Below are positions 18,217 through 27,500 of a DNA stretch of 64,000 bases, piece after piece (positions within the stretch are counted from its first letter, which is position 1; each line of letters starts with the position of its first letter). The DNA is taken from the NCBI RefSeq assembly GCF_024170165.1, contig NZ_JALJXP010000017.1, positions 85,352-149,351 on the forward strand. The letters are read 5' to 3'. The position numbers were made by a program, and so were the translations under genes. The notes under the pieces are model-generated. The model was given only the letters and a program-made list of their open reading frames with translations. It was not told the origin of the DNA and did no database searches. The DNA comes from Pseudomonas nitroreducens. GTDB lineage: Bacteria > Pseudomonadota > Gammaproteobacteria > Pseudomonadales > Pseudomonadaceae.

Positions 18217-18918
18217 TTATTTTCCGATGGTCTGAATGCTGGAGGCGGAAACCGCGCCGATGCCAGCCAGGTTCAGGGACATTTCCCCGCCGTTCTGGCC
18301 CAGCGTGACGCTGTTGACCGTGGCCGGCAGGTAGGTGGTCAGGGCGGTACTGGTACCGTCCAGGCTGGCAGTGGCCTTGACGGTGTAGGTACCGGCACCC
18401 ACCAGCTCGCCGCTGTCGTCCTTGCCGTCCCACTTGAAGTCGATGTTGCCGGCCTTCTGGGTGCCCATGTCGACGGTGCGCACCAGGTCGCCCGAGTCGT
18501 CGTAGATCTTCAGGGTCACGCCATCGCCGCCGGACGGCATCACCAGGGTGCCGTTGACGCCGGCGCTAGGATCGTCGACCTGCACCTTGCTGGAGTTGAC
18601 GATCACCGAGCGACCGACCAGCGAAGAAGCCTGCAGGGCCTGCGAGGACTGGAACGACGAATAGAAGGTGCCCAGGGTGGTATCCAGGTTCTGCATGCTC
18701 TCCAGGCTGCTGAACTGCGCCAGCTGGGAGACGAACTCGGTGTTGTCCTGCGGGTCCAGCGGGTTCTGGTTGTTCAGCTGGGTGACCAGCAGTTGCAGGA
18801 AGGAGTCCTTGCCCAGCGCGCTGGTCCCGGTCTCGCTGGTGGTCGACGAACTCGAAGACCCGGAGTTGAGCGAGGACAGGATCGAACTCGTGGTGCTGTT
18901 ATCGGTATTGATGCTCAT
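18217..18918 (-). CDS. flgD: FlgD hook-capping / assembly protein
   Basis: FlgD caps the hook during assembly. The 233-residue protein has a Ser/Thr-rich N-terminus, then GKDSFLQLLVTQLNNQNPLD with PQDNTEFVSQLAQFSSLE, the FlgD signature. A C-terminal FlgD Ig-like domain follows (KIYDDSGDLVRTVDMGTQKA, VGAGTYTVKATASLDG). It lies between flgC and flgE with 16- and 27-base gaps. Confidence 0.96.
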   Translation of the reverse strand: MSINTDNSTTSSILSSLNSGSSSSSTTSETGTSALGKDSFLQLLVTQLNNQNPLDPQDNTEFVSQLAQFSSLESMQNLDTTLGTFYSSFQSSQALQASSLVGRSVIVNSSKVQVDDPSAGVNGTLVMPSGGDGVTLKIYDDSGDLVRTVDMGTQKAGNIDFKWDGKDDSGELVGAGTYTVKATASLDGTSTALTTYLPATVNSVTLGQNGGEMSLNLAGIGAVSASSIQTIGK

Positions 18919-18934
18919 GGGGCGTCCTCTGCGC

Positions 18935-19378
18935 TTACTGACCCAGGGTCAGGACCTTCTGCATCATCTGCTTGGCGGTGTTCATCATTTCCGCGTTGCT
19001 CTGGAAGGAACGGCTGGCGGAGATCATGTCGGCCATCTCTTCCACCACGTTGACGTTGGGGTAGTAGACGTAGCCGTCCTTGTCGGCGGCCGGGTGGTTC
19101 GGTTCGTAGCGCGGCACCAGCGGGCTCTGGTCCTCGACCACGCCCAGCACCTGCACGCCGGAACCGGCCTGGTCGGTTTCGCCGAACAGCGAACCCTGGT
19201 CGCCGCCCTGGGCGTTCTGCAGCATGGTGGAGAACACCGGGTGACGGGCGCGGTAGGTCTGGTCGATGCTCGAGGAGACGCTCTCGGCGTTGGCGATGTT
19301 CGAGGCGGTGGTGTTCAGACGGGTGGTCTGGGCACTCATGCCGGTACCGGCGATGTTGAAGACACTGGCGAGCGACAT
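18935..19378 (-). CDS. flgC: FlgC proximal rod protein
   Basis: The 147-residue product begins MSLASVFNIAGTGMSAQTTR, carries NTTASNIANAESVSSSID, and ends ADMISASRSFQSNAEMMNTA plus KQMMQKVLTLGQ. This is canonical FlgC in sequence and length. It is 5 bases after flgB. Confidence 0.97.
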   Translation of the reverse strand: MSLASVFNIAGTGMSAQTTRLNTTASNIANAESVSSSIDQTYRARHPVFSTMLQNAQGGDQGSLFGETDQAGSGVQVLGVVEDQSPLVPRYEPNHPAADKDGYVYYPNVNVVEEMADMISASRSFQSNAEMMNTAKQMMQKVLTLGQ

Positions 19379-19383
19379 GGCGA

Positions 19384-19797
19384 TTACTCCCCGCGCAGGG
19401 CGTTCATCAGCCCTTTGAACTTGCTGTTGAGGAAGGTGAACGAGGCCTGGAACTGCACGGAGTTCTCTGCGTAGTTGGCCTGTTCCATCTGCTCATCGAC
19501 GGTGTTCTGGTCGACCGAGGGCTGGTTCGGGATGCGGTACTTCAGCGACTCGTCACCGATGCCGAAACCATCGGCGGCAATGTGATGCGCGTTGGTCAGG
19601 GTCGCGCTGAAGGTGCCGTTCTTCATCTTGTCCGACTGGGCCGCCAGCACCGAGGCGAAATCCAGGTCGCGCGCCTTGTAGTTGGGCGTGTCGGCGTTGG
19701 CCAGGTTATTGGCCAGTACTTCAGCGCGCTGGGAGCGGAAGCTCAGTGCTTGCTGGTGGATGCCGAGGGCTTTGTCGAAGCTGATGCTCATGGTCAC
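19384..19797 (-). CDS. flgB: FlgB proximal rod protein
   Basis: FlgB is a proximal rod subunit. The 137-residue product has MSISFDKALGIHQQALSFRS near its start, AEVLANNLANADTPNYKARD as the axial motif, and ENSVQFQASFTFLNSKFKGL at the end, all typical. It is the first gene of flgBCDE, with a perfect sigma-54 promoter about 37 bases upstream. Confidence 0.97.
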   Translation of the reverse strand: MTMSISFDKALGIHQQALSFRSQRAEVLANNLANADTPNYKARDLDFASVLAAQSDKMKNGTFSATLTNAHHIAADGFGIGDESLKYRIPNQPSVDQNTVDEQMEQANYAENSVQFQASFTFLNSKFKGLMNALRGE

Positions 19798-19833
19798 GAA
19801 CCTGTTTGCCGGTGTGGGCTTGCCAACACTTCA

Positions 19834-19848
19834 GCAAGGTGCGTGCCA
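19834..19848 (-). promoter_or_regulatory. Sigma-54 promoter of flgB operon
   Basis: The minus strand reads TGGCACGCACCTTGC, a perfect TGGCAC-N5-TTGC. A 13-bp palindrome CTTGATAATCAAG (19861-19873) lies just upstream. The flgBCDE unit is RpoN/FleR-dependent in P. aeruginosa. Confidence 0.85.
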
Positions 19849-19894
19849 CATTCTCATTCCCTTGATAATCAAGAGCTTGGTGGCATCCAGAGAG

Positions 19895-20019
19895 CGGCAA
19901 GGAGCGGCAAACAGCGGCAAAGCGGCAATCGGTTTCCTTGCCGCCGGGGGCAAGGCGGCAAGCTTGCCGCTGCGCTTTGCCGCCCTCTTGCACGGTTGCC
20001 ATTGCCGTTTACGTTGCCG
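19895..20019. promoter_or_regulatory. Dense CGGCAA/TTGCCG array upstream of flgB
   Basis: Ten copies occur in 125 bases: CGGCAA at 19895, 19905, 19915, 19923 and 19956; TTGCCG at 19938, 19964, 19977, 20002 and 20014. About 0.06 copies would be expected by chance. The array lies about 50-170 bases upstream of the -24 element, where sigma-54 enhancers usually sit. The remainder of the 19798-20104 gap holds one REP-like hairpin (CGCGGGCATGGCCCGC, near 20071). Confidence 0.5.
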
Positions 20020-20104
20020 CGCTCAGCCTGCTCGCGAACGGACTGGCAACGTCGGCCCTGCCGACAGATCGCGGGCATGGCCCGCTCCTGCAGGGAGTCG
20101 ACTT

Positions 20105-20956
20105 CTAGGATTGCGCGAGTGCCAGGAACGCGCTCGGCAGGCGCGCCTGGCGCCGATCCTTCAGGCAATACAGGTACTCGTCGATCAGGCTCGCGCCCTT
20201 TATCTCCAGCACGCATAGCTGCGGGTTATCCGGCACTTCCTGGCGGGCGATGATGCTCACCCCCAGGTTGCGGATCACCGCCTCGCGGATCGATTCGCGG
20301 CTGCCGATCTCCAGCATCGAAGCCGGCGTCACCCCCGCCTGCTGCAACATCGCCTCGGTCAGCTGGCGGGTGGTGGAACCCGCCTCGCGCATCAGCAGGC
20401 AATGGCTGCGCAAGTCGCCCAGGCTCACCGACTGCAGCGCCGCCAGCGGGTGGCTGCGATGCACCGCCAGCACCAGCGGGTCGCTGCCCAGCACCACGCG
20501 GGTCAGGCGCGCGTCGTCGACCTGCTGCGAGGAAGCCGCCAGGTCCACCCGGCATTCGATCAGCGATTCGAGCACCTGCTGGGAGTTGCCGATCTCCACC
20601 GACACCTCGATCTGCGGGAAGCGCTCGCGAAAATTCTTGATCAGTCCGAGCACGTAATAAGGAGAGGTGGCACCGATGCGCAGCGCGCCCTGCATCTGCC
20701 CGCAGTTGCGCAGGTAGAACTCGATGTCGGCTTCCTGCTGCAGCAGCGCCTCGACCATCGGCAGCAGGCGCGCCCCCTCGTCGCTCAGGGTCAGGCGACG
20801 GCCACCGCGATAGAACAACTCCACCGCATACTGGCTTTCCAGGTTGCGGATCTGCGTGGTCACGGTCGGCTGGCTGAGGCCGAGTTTCTTCGCCGCCTGG
20901 GTGATGCTGCCCAGCTTCGCCACCCGGTAGAACGCCTTCAATTCCGCGCTCAACAT
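20105..20956 (-). CDS. LysR-family transcriptional regulator, divergent from the nfr operon
   Basis: I start at MLSAELKAFYRVAKLGSITQ, giving 283 residues; the upstream extension is unlike the family. Residues 1-60 form the winged helix-turn-helix (AAKKLGLSQPTVTTQIRNLE). The rest is the periplasmic-binding-like effector domain (LRIGATSPYYVLGLIKNF, MREAGSTTRQLTEAM). It resembles LysR regulators found near phosphonate genes, but none are adjacent. A GGT-N11-ACC operator-like palindrome lies between it and wecB, so it may control the nfr operon and itself. Effector unknown. Confidence 0.88.
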   Translation of the reverse strand: MLSAELKAFYRVAKLGSITQAAKKLGLSQPTVTTQIRNLESQYAVELFYRGGRRLTLSDEGARLLPMVEALLQQEADIEFYLRNCGQMQGALRIGATSPYYVLGLIKNFRERFPQIEVSVEIGNSQQVLESLIECRVDLAASSQQVDDARLTRVVLGSDPLVLAVHRSHPLAALQSVSLGDLRSHCLLMREAGSTTRQLTEAMLQQAGVTPASMLEIGSRESIREAVIRNLGVSIIARQEVPDNPQLCVLEIKGASLIDEYLYCLKDRRQARLPSAFLALAQS

Positions 20957-21070
20957 CGACCGTTCCGCCTTTTCGAAAAATTCATCAACATTTTTTCTCG
21001 GCGCTGCCGGCAAACCGGCGCCAGCCCACTGACAACGCGGCCTGCAGCCAGGCGACAAAACATCCAAAAA

Positions 21071-21087
21071 GGTCAATGTACCTGACC
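21071..21087. promoter_or_regulatory. Candidate LysR operator (T-N11-A) between LysR gene and wecB
   Basis: GGTCAATGTACCTGACC is an inverted repeat GGTCA-N7-TGACC that also satisfies the LysR T-N11-A rule. It lies in the 256-base divergent spacer. Its outer part partly resembles FleQ boxes (GTCAAT...TGAC), an alternative reading. Confidence 0.45.
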
Positions 21088-21212
21088 TGTATCACTGGCA
21101 ACACCAGTTGCTGCTGGACAGCCCGGAGTTGAGCGACTTTCATTGCCCTTGGAAAAAATCCCACATGGAAAACCGAAGGCGGCCTCACAAGGGTGCGCCC
21201 AAGGAGCAATTG

Positions 21213-22367
21213 ATGAAGTACAAAGTCACCATGGTTTTCGGAACCCGTCCGGAAGCCATCAAGATGGCCCCCCTCGCCCGCGTCCTCCGCCGCACCCCGG
21301 AAATCGAGCTGCGCATCTGCTCCACCGGCCAGCATCGCGAGATGCTACAGCAAGTGCTGGACTCCTTCGAACTCGAGGTGGACGAAGACCTCGACGTCAT
21401 GACCCAGGGCCAGACGCTGAACAGCCTGTCGCTGCAGATGATGGGCAAGCTGGACGACAGCTACGACCGCCATCGCCCGGACATCGTGCTGGTCCATGGG
21501 GATACCACGACCAGTTTCATCGCCGCCCTCACTGCCTTCCACCGACAGATTCCGGTGGGCCACGTCGAGGCCGGCCTGCGCACCGGCAACATCCACCAGC
21601 CCTGGCCGGAAGAAGCCAACCGCCGCCTCACCGCGGTGATCGCCGACCTGCACTTCCCGCCGACCAAGGCCTCGCGGGACAACCTGCTGCGCGAAGGGGT
21701 GAACATCGACCAGATCGAAGTCACCGGCAACACGGTGATCGATGCCCTGCTGTGGATGCGCGAGCACCTGCACGAAACCCACTGGAAACCCGCCATCGAT
21801 TCGCCCCTGGCCAAATTCACCGGCGACCGCCGCGTAGTGCTGATCACCGGCCACCGCCGGGAGAACTTCGGCAAGGGCTTCGAGCGCATCTGCCAGGCCC
21901 TGGCGGAGCTGGCCCAGCGCTTCCCCGACGTCGACTTCGTCTACCCGGTGCACCTCAACCCGCAGGTGCAGAAAGCCGTCTACGGCCTGCTCTCGGACAA
22001 GCCCAACATCCACCTGATCGCTCCGCAGGACTACCAGCACTTCGTCTGGCTGATGGACCGCGCGTACATCATCCTCACCGACTCGGGCGGCATCCAGGAG
22101 GAAGCCCCGGCGCTGGGCAAACCGCTGCTGGTGTTGCGCCGTGTCACCGAGCGCCCGGCCGTGCTGGAAGGCGGCACCGTGGTACTGGTGGGTACCAACA
22201 CCGGGCGCATCGTCAGCGAAGCCAGCCATCTGCTGCGCGACGAGGAAGTCTACGAGCAGATGAGCCGGGTATTCAGTCCCTACGGCGACGGCCATGCCAG
22301 CGAGAAGATCGTCGCCCGGCTGCTGTCCTGGTTCGGTGAATCACGCACGCCAAGCGAGTTCGAATGA
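21213..22367 (+). CDS. wecB: UDP-N-acetylglucosamine 2-epimerase (non-hydrolysing)
   Basis: The start is the ATG preceded by AAGGAG at 21201; upstream codons are not conserved. The 384-residue cytoplasmic enzyme interconverts UDP-GlcNAc and UDP-ManNAc. Family motifs are clear: VFGTRPEAIKMAPL, VHGDTTTS, GHVEAGLRTGNIHQPWPEE, LITGHRRENFG and DSGGIQEEAPALGKPLLVLR. Its stop overlaps the nfrB start (ATGA), so the two are translationally coupled. The arrangement implies it feeds UDP-ManNAc to NfrB, as WecB does for the E. coli N4 receptor glycan. A housekeeping surface-polysaccharide role is also possible. Confidence 0.95.
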   Translation: MKYKVTMVFGTRPEAIKMAPLARVLRRTPEIELRICSTGQHREMLQQVLDSFELEVDEDLDVMTQGQTLNSLSLQMMGKLDDSYDRHRPDIVLVHGDTTTSFIAALTAFHRQIPVGHVEAGLRTGNIHQPWPEEANRRLTAVIADLHFPPTKASRDNLLREGVNIDQIEVTGNTVIDALLWMREHLHETHWKPAIDSPLAKFTGDRRVVLITGHRRENFGKGFERICQALAELAQRFPDVDFVYPVHLNPQVQKAVYGLLSDKPNIHLIAPQDYQHFVWLMDRAYIILTDSGGIQEEAPALGKPLLVLRRVTERPAVLEGGTVVLVGTNTGRIVSEASHLLRDEEVYEQMSRVFSPYGDGHASEKIVARLLSWFGESRTPSEFE

Positions 22368-24538
22368 GCCTCGAACTGGTCGATGTCCTTACCTACGTTC
22401 TCTATGCCCTGAAGTACCTGGCAATCATCCTCGCCGCGCTGATGTTCCTGCTCGGCCTGGATGACCTGTTCATCGACCTGGTGTACTGGGGCCGGGTGCT
22501 GGTGCGCCGCTTCCGTATCTACAACCGCTTCGACCGGGCCGACGAGGAGCGCCTCTTCGCCGCCCCGGAGAAGCCGCTGGCGATCATGGTGCCGGCCTGG
22601 AACGAGGTCGGCGTGGTGGGCGAGATGGCGCGCCTGGCGGCCTCCACCCTGGACTACGAGAACTACCAGATCTTCGTCGGCACCTACCCGAACGATCCGC
22701 AGACCCAGGCGGACGTGGACGCGGTGTGCCTGCACTACCCCAACGTGCACAAGGTGGTCTGCGCGCGCCCCGGCCCCACCAGCAAGGCCGACTGTCTGAA
22801 CAACATCATCGACGCCATCCTGCGCTTCGAGGCCGACGCCCGCATCGAATTCTCCGGCTTCATCCTGCATGACGCCGAAGACGTCATCTCGCCGCTGGAA
22901 CTGCGCCTGTTCAACTACCTGCTGCCGGCCAAGGACCTGATCCAGATCCCGGTCTACCCCTACGCCCCGGAATGGACCGGCTTCACCGCCGGCCACTACG
23001 TCGACGAGTTCGCCGAGAACCACGGCAAGGACGTGCCGGTGCGCGAGGCGCTGACCGGCCAGGTGCCCAGCGCCGGCGTCGGCACCTGCTTCAGCCGTCG
23101 CGCCATCGCCGCGCTGCTGGAAGACGGCGACGGCATCGCCTTCGATGTGCAGAGTCTCACCGAGGACTACGACATCGGCTTCCGCCTCAAGCAGAAGGGC
23201 ATGAAGTGCATCTTCGCCCGCTACTCCATCACCGACCCGCAGCTGGCGCTGAAGAGCGACTGGGTACCGGGCATGGACCGGCGCTTCTCCCAGGTCATCT
23301 GCGTGCGCGAACACTTTCCGCGCACCTGGCAGCACGCCATCCGGCAGAAGTCCCGATGGATCACCGGGATCGTTTTCCAGGGCACGCGCAACCTGGGCTG
23401 GAGCAGCAAGGGCATGCTCAATTACTTCCTCTGGCGCGACCGCCGCGGGCTGATCGCCTACCTGCTGAGCTTCCTGGTCAACCTGCTGTTCCTGGTGCTG
23501 ATCACCATGTGGCTGATCACCAGCCTGTCACCCAACGCCTGGCGCTTTCCGTCGATCCTCGAGGGCAGCCAGTTGCTGGTGGTCCTGCTGTTCCTCAACG
23601 GTCTGATGCTGCTCAACCGGCTGTTCCAGCGCTTCTGGTTCGTCACCCGTTTCTACGGCATCTTCGAGGGGCTGCTGTCGGCGCCGCGGATGATGTGGAG
23701 CAACTTCGTCAACTTCTTCGCCAACCTGCGCGCGCTCAAACAGGTGATGGAGATGGGCGATTCGCGCCGGGTCGCCTGGGACAAGACCACCCACGAATTC
23801 CCCGCCCTCGCCGGCCCACAGCGCACGCCGCTGGGCCAGCGCCTGATCGAGCAGGGACTGATCACCGAAGCACAGCTGCAATCGGCGCTGACCAGCCCGA
23901 TCCGCCGCCGCCTGGGCCGCGAGCTGCTGCTGCGCGAGCTGATCACCAGCACCCAGCTGGTGGCCACCCTCGCCGAAGAACTGGGCGAGGAATGGGCGCC
24001 GCTCAACCCCTTCACCCTCGATGAGAAACTGATCGCAGCACTGCCGCGCAAGCTGGCGCTGCGCTATGCGGTTCTGCCGGTGGCCATCGAGGGCAACACC
24101 CTGGTTCTGGCCAGCGAGCAGCAGATCAGCCAGGTTTCCCTCGGCGCCATCAGCCGCCATCTGAAACGCCCCGTGCGTGGCGTCCTGGCGCCCCAGGGTC
24201 GGGTGACCCTCGGCCTGCGCTCCTGGTATGGCGGGCGTAATCAGAGCGAGGAAACCCGCACCATCCTCGAGGTACTGAAACAGCACCAGGGCGACGAAAC
24301 CCTGATGGAGCGCATCTGCGGCCACCTGGTGATGTTCGGCACCCTGCTGCAGGTACGCGGCATGGTCCCGCCAAGTCTGTTCAACCAGGCCCTGATCGAC
24401 TTCGATCCCGAACAGGACTCCCTCGGCGAACACCTGATCAAGCGCGGCATGATCACCCAGCAGGTGCTCGAGGAAGCGCTCAAGGAACAGGCCAGCGAAC
24501 AGCACGAGGCCTATCGCATTGCCCGGGAGGCCGTGTGA
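22364..24538 (+). CDS. nfrB: NfrB-like inner-membrane polysaccharide synthase with c-di-GMP-binding MshEN domain
   Basis: The 724-residue protein starts with a membrane helix (LKYLAIILAALMFLLGL). A family 2 glycosyltransferase domain follows, with AIMVPAWNEVGVVGEM, HDAEDVIS (DxD), QSLTEDYDIGFRL and QKSRW (QxxRW). More membrane helices follow (LIAYLLSFLVNLLFLVLITM, LVVLLFLNGLMLLNRLFQ). The C-terminal ~230 residues are an MshEN/GSPII_E-N module, with LGQRLIEQGLITEAQLQSAL and SLGEHLIKRGMITQQVLEEA matching the c-di-GMP-binding repeat pattern. This is the NfrB layout, a synthase activated by local c-di-GMP. Overlaps wecB and nfrA. Confidence 0.92.
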   Translation: MSLELVDVLTYVLYALKYLAIILAALMFLLGLDDLFIDLVYWGRVLVRRFRIYNRFDRADEERLFAAPEKPLAIMVPAWNEVGVVGEMARLAASTLDYENYQIFVGTYPNDPQTQADVDAVCLHYPNVHKVVCARPGPTSKADCLNNIIDAILRFEADARIEFSGFILHDAEDVISPLELRLFNYLLPAKDLIQIPVYPYAPEWTGFTAGHYVDEFAENHGKDVPVREALTGQVPSAGVGTCFSRRAIAALLEDGDGIAFDVQSLTEDYDIGFRLKQKGMKCIFARYSITDPQLALKSDWVPGMDRRFSQVICVREHFPRTWQHAIRQKSRWITGIVFQGTRNLGWSSKGMLNYFLWRDRRGLIAYLLSFLVNLLFLVLITMWLITSLSPNAWRFPSILEGSQLLVVLLFLNGLMLLNRLFQRFWFVTRFYGIFEGLLSAPRMMWSNFVNFFANLRALKQVMEMGDSRRVAWDKTTHEFPALAGPQRTPLGQRLIEQGLITEAQLQSALTSPIRRRLGRELLLRELITSTQLVATLAEELGEEWAPLNPFTLDEKLIAALPRKLALRYAVLPVAIEGNTLVLASEQQISQVSLGAISRHLKRPVRGVLAPQGRVTLGLRSWYGGRNQSEETRTILEVLKQHQGDETLMERICGHLVMFGTLLQVRGMVPPSLFNQALIDFDPEQDSLGEHLIKRGMITQQVLEEALKEQASEQHEAYRIAREAV

Positions 24539-27500
24539 AACCGCAACAACCCCTGCTTTACGGCCTGATCCTGGCGAGCATCGCCGCCCCGCTGGCGCAG
24601 GCCGCCGATGACCAGCTCACGGAGTTCCAGCGCTTCCGCAGCTTCCCCTACCTCGACAAGGGCTACAAGGAAGCGAAGAAGAGCAACTGGGCGGAAGTCG
24701 AACGCCTGATGCGCCACCTGCTCGACCGCGTCCCGAACAACACAGAGGCACGCTCACTGCTGATCCAGTCCCTGGCCAAGCAGCAGCGTTTCGACGATGC
24801 CGAGAAGGAAGCCCAGGCACTGGCCGGCACCGATGCCGGCGCACAGGCCCTGACCGAACTGCGCCTGGACCTGATCGAGAACGGCCCGCCCCCCGAAGCC
24901 CAGGTCAACCAGTGGCTGGCCCATGCCGACGCCAACGCGCGCGTGCGCCTGTGGCAGGCCTACAGCCTCAAGCTTGGCCAGACCCAGGGCGCCGCCAGGG
25001 CGCTGGAATGGCTCGGCACCGTGCCGCCGGGCAGCGATGGCCGCGTCCTGCGCGAGGCCCGCGCCAACTGGGCTGAGCAACTGCGCGACTGGGACACCAC
25101 CATCGCCCAGCTGGCACCGCTGGCCGCCACCCATCAGCTCTCCGCGGACGACTGGCGCCGCCTGGCCAATGCGTACGCCCAGCGCCTGGAGGAAAAGCCG
25201 CTGGAGCAGTTGATCCAGCAGGCGCCCGACGCCAACGCCGCGCGCCAGGCAAGGCTGGCGATCATCGACCGCGCCATCGCCGTCGAGCAGACCGAAGTCG
25301 CCAAGCGCTGGTTGCTCACCCTGCCGGAGCAGGACCGCAATGACCCGACACGCCAGGCGCAACTGCTGGAGGTCGCCCGCGACAGCGCCGACACCTCGCT
25401 GGTCGCCAGGCTCAGTGACCAGCAGAACAGGCCATGCCTGGAAACCACCGAATGGCTGTCACACCACGACCAGGCGGCAGCGCTGGCTAAGCTGCAGCAG
25501 TGCAAACCGGCAGACGATCCGAAGACCTGGCTGGTACTGGCCCAGCGCCTGGACGCCACCGAGCTGCTGGAGAACACCCGGCTGCCCGAACCCTGGGACA
25601 CCGCCCGGCGCGACCAACTGGTGGACTCCTGGCGACGCCAGGGGCGCACCGATCTGGCGCTGGCCTGGCTATCGCGCCAACCACAGACACCCGACACCGT
25701 GCGCCAGCGTGCCGAGCTTCTGCAGGCCCGCGGTCGCACCGGCGAAGCCGCCGCGTTATGGGAGCAGCGCTACCGTCAGACCGGCGACCTCAAGGCGCTG
25801 GATCAGGCCAGCTACCTCGCCCTCAACGCCGGGCGCACCGAGCGCGCCAAGCAACTGCTGGAAAGCGCCTACGACCGCCGCGGGGGCAACCTGCCGCCCA
25901 CGCTGCTGCAGCGCCTGGCCGGCATCCACGCACGCGGTGACACGCCTCTGGATGTCGCGCGCATCGAAGCCCTGTTGCCCAAAGCCGACCCCGTCTCGCG
26001 CGGCTACCTGCTCGGCCGCCTGGCCGAAGCCGGGCGCTGCGACGCCCTGCAGCGCTACCTGAGCCCCGACTCCAACACCCCCGGCGAGCTGCGTGCCCTG
26101 GGCCGCTGCTCCATGCCCGCGCGGCCCGGCGAAGCGGTGGTCTACTACCAGGCCGCCATCGCTCACGGCGACCAGCAAAGCCAGCTACCGCTGGCCTATG
26201 CACTGGAAGCCGCCGGCGACCCGGCCGGCGCCCTGCGCATCTTCAACAACCTGCCGGCCGGCGAACTCAATGACAACGCCCGCCTGACCGCCAGCCGCGC
26301 GGCGCTGCTGAGCAACGACAATGCCGGCGCCGAGCGCTACTGGCAGCAGGCGAAGAAAGGCAGCGCGGACGACTGGGCACTGGGCGCCAACATTGCCGAC
26401 GCCCGTGGCGATTACCCCGAAGCCCTTTCGCGGCACCGCGAAGCCCTGCAGCACCAGCCCAACGGCCAGCACTTCTACAACGCCGCCGGCAGTGCGCAGA
26501 AGGCTGGCGACAAGCAGCAGAGCAAGCTCTGGCTGGCCGAGGCGGTACGTCGCGAACCGAACAACCCGCGCTTCCGCGCCGACTACGGCATGCGCCTGGC
26601 CGGCACCGACACGCCGGAGGAGCGGCGCACCGCGATCCCCTACCTGGAGCGCGCCACCCGCGATTACCCCGAGGACTTCCGCCTGGGCGAAACCCTCGCC
26701 TGGCGCTATGACGAGGCCGAGGACAGCTTCGCCGCCCGCCGCGAACTGCGCCGGGTGATCGACCTGGAGCAGGACCCGGTCGCCGCCGACGACGAGTACG
26801 GCAGCCTGGAAGCCCGGCGCTTCCGCCAGCGCCGCGCACACCAGGTCATGTCCCAGCGCGACAACCTGACCATCGCCAGCACCTGGTCGCCGGCGGGCGT
26901 CACCACGGTGCCGATCCTCAATGGTGACAACCAGACCGGCAACCGTCGCCGCGCGCAATCGCAGAACCTGCAGACCTTCATCTGGGACCACGCGCTGGGC
27001 GAGGAACCGACTCGCAACGGCAGCACTCTCTCGGTGTATGGCCGGGCGATCGCCGGCAACGAAGGACGCAAGCAGTACACCCAGACCCTCGCCGCGGGCT
27101 TCGGCCTGCGCTACAAGCCCTTCGGCGACTACAACCTCAACCTCTACAGCGAGCTGTACAAGCAGAACACCGTGAAGGACGACGGCGATTCCGACTACGC
27201 CTTCGACGGCATCCGCCTGCACGAGATCGGCACCCCCGAGAAGTTCGAGCGCTACGTGCGCCAGCGCGACAAGTACGGCCAGACCTCCACCGACTTCCTG
27301 CTGCGCGCCACCGCTTCCTTCCTCGACCAGGGCGAGTACCGCAACGACTGGCGCGTGGACGAAAATGACTGGGACGAGCGCTTCCTCTACACCGACTTCG
27401 CCTGGTGGACCCACGCCGGCGACCATCAGTGGACCTCGCGCTACCAGCAGGGCCACACCTGGAAGCTGCCGGTGGACTCGCCGCAGACGATCATGCCGTA

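Noticed and set aside
16804..19053. 749-codon plus-strand frame opposite flgE-flgD-flgC
   Set aside because: Antisense to well-supported flagellar genes; Gly/Val/His-rich residues are typical of reverse-frame artefacts.
19895..20019. CRISPR array
   Set aside because: Units are 6-7 bases at irregular spacing and in both orientations; no long repeats, spacers or cas genes.
21092..21108. Sigma-54 promoter before wecB (TGGCAA...TTGC)
   Set aside because: The GG and GC doublets are 11 bases apart rather than the required 10.
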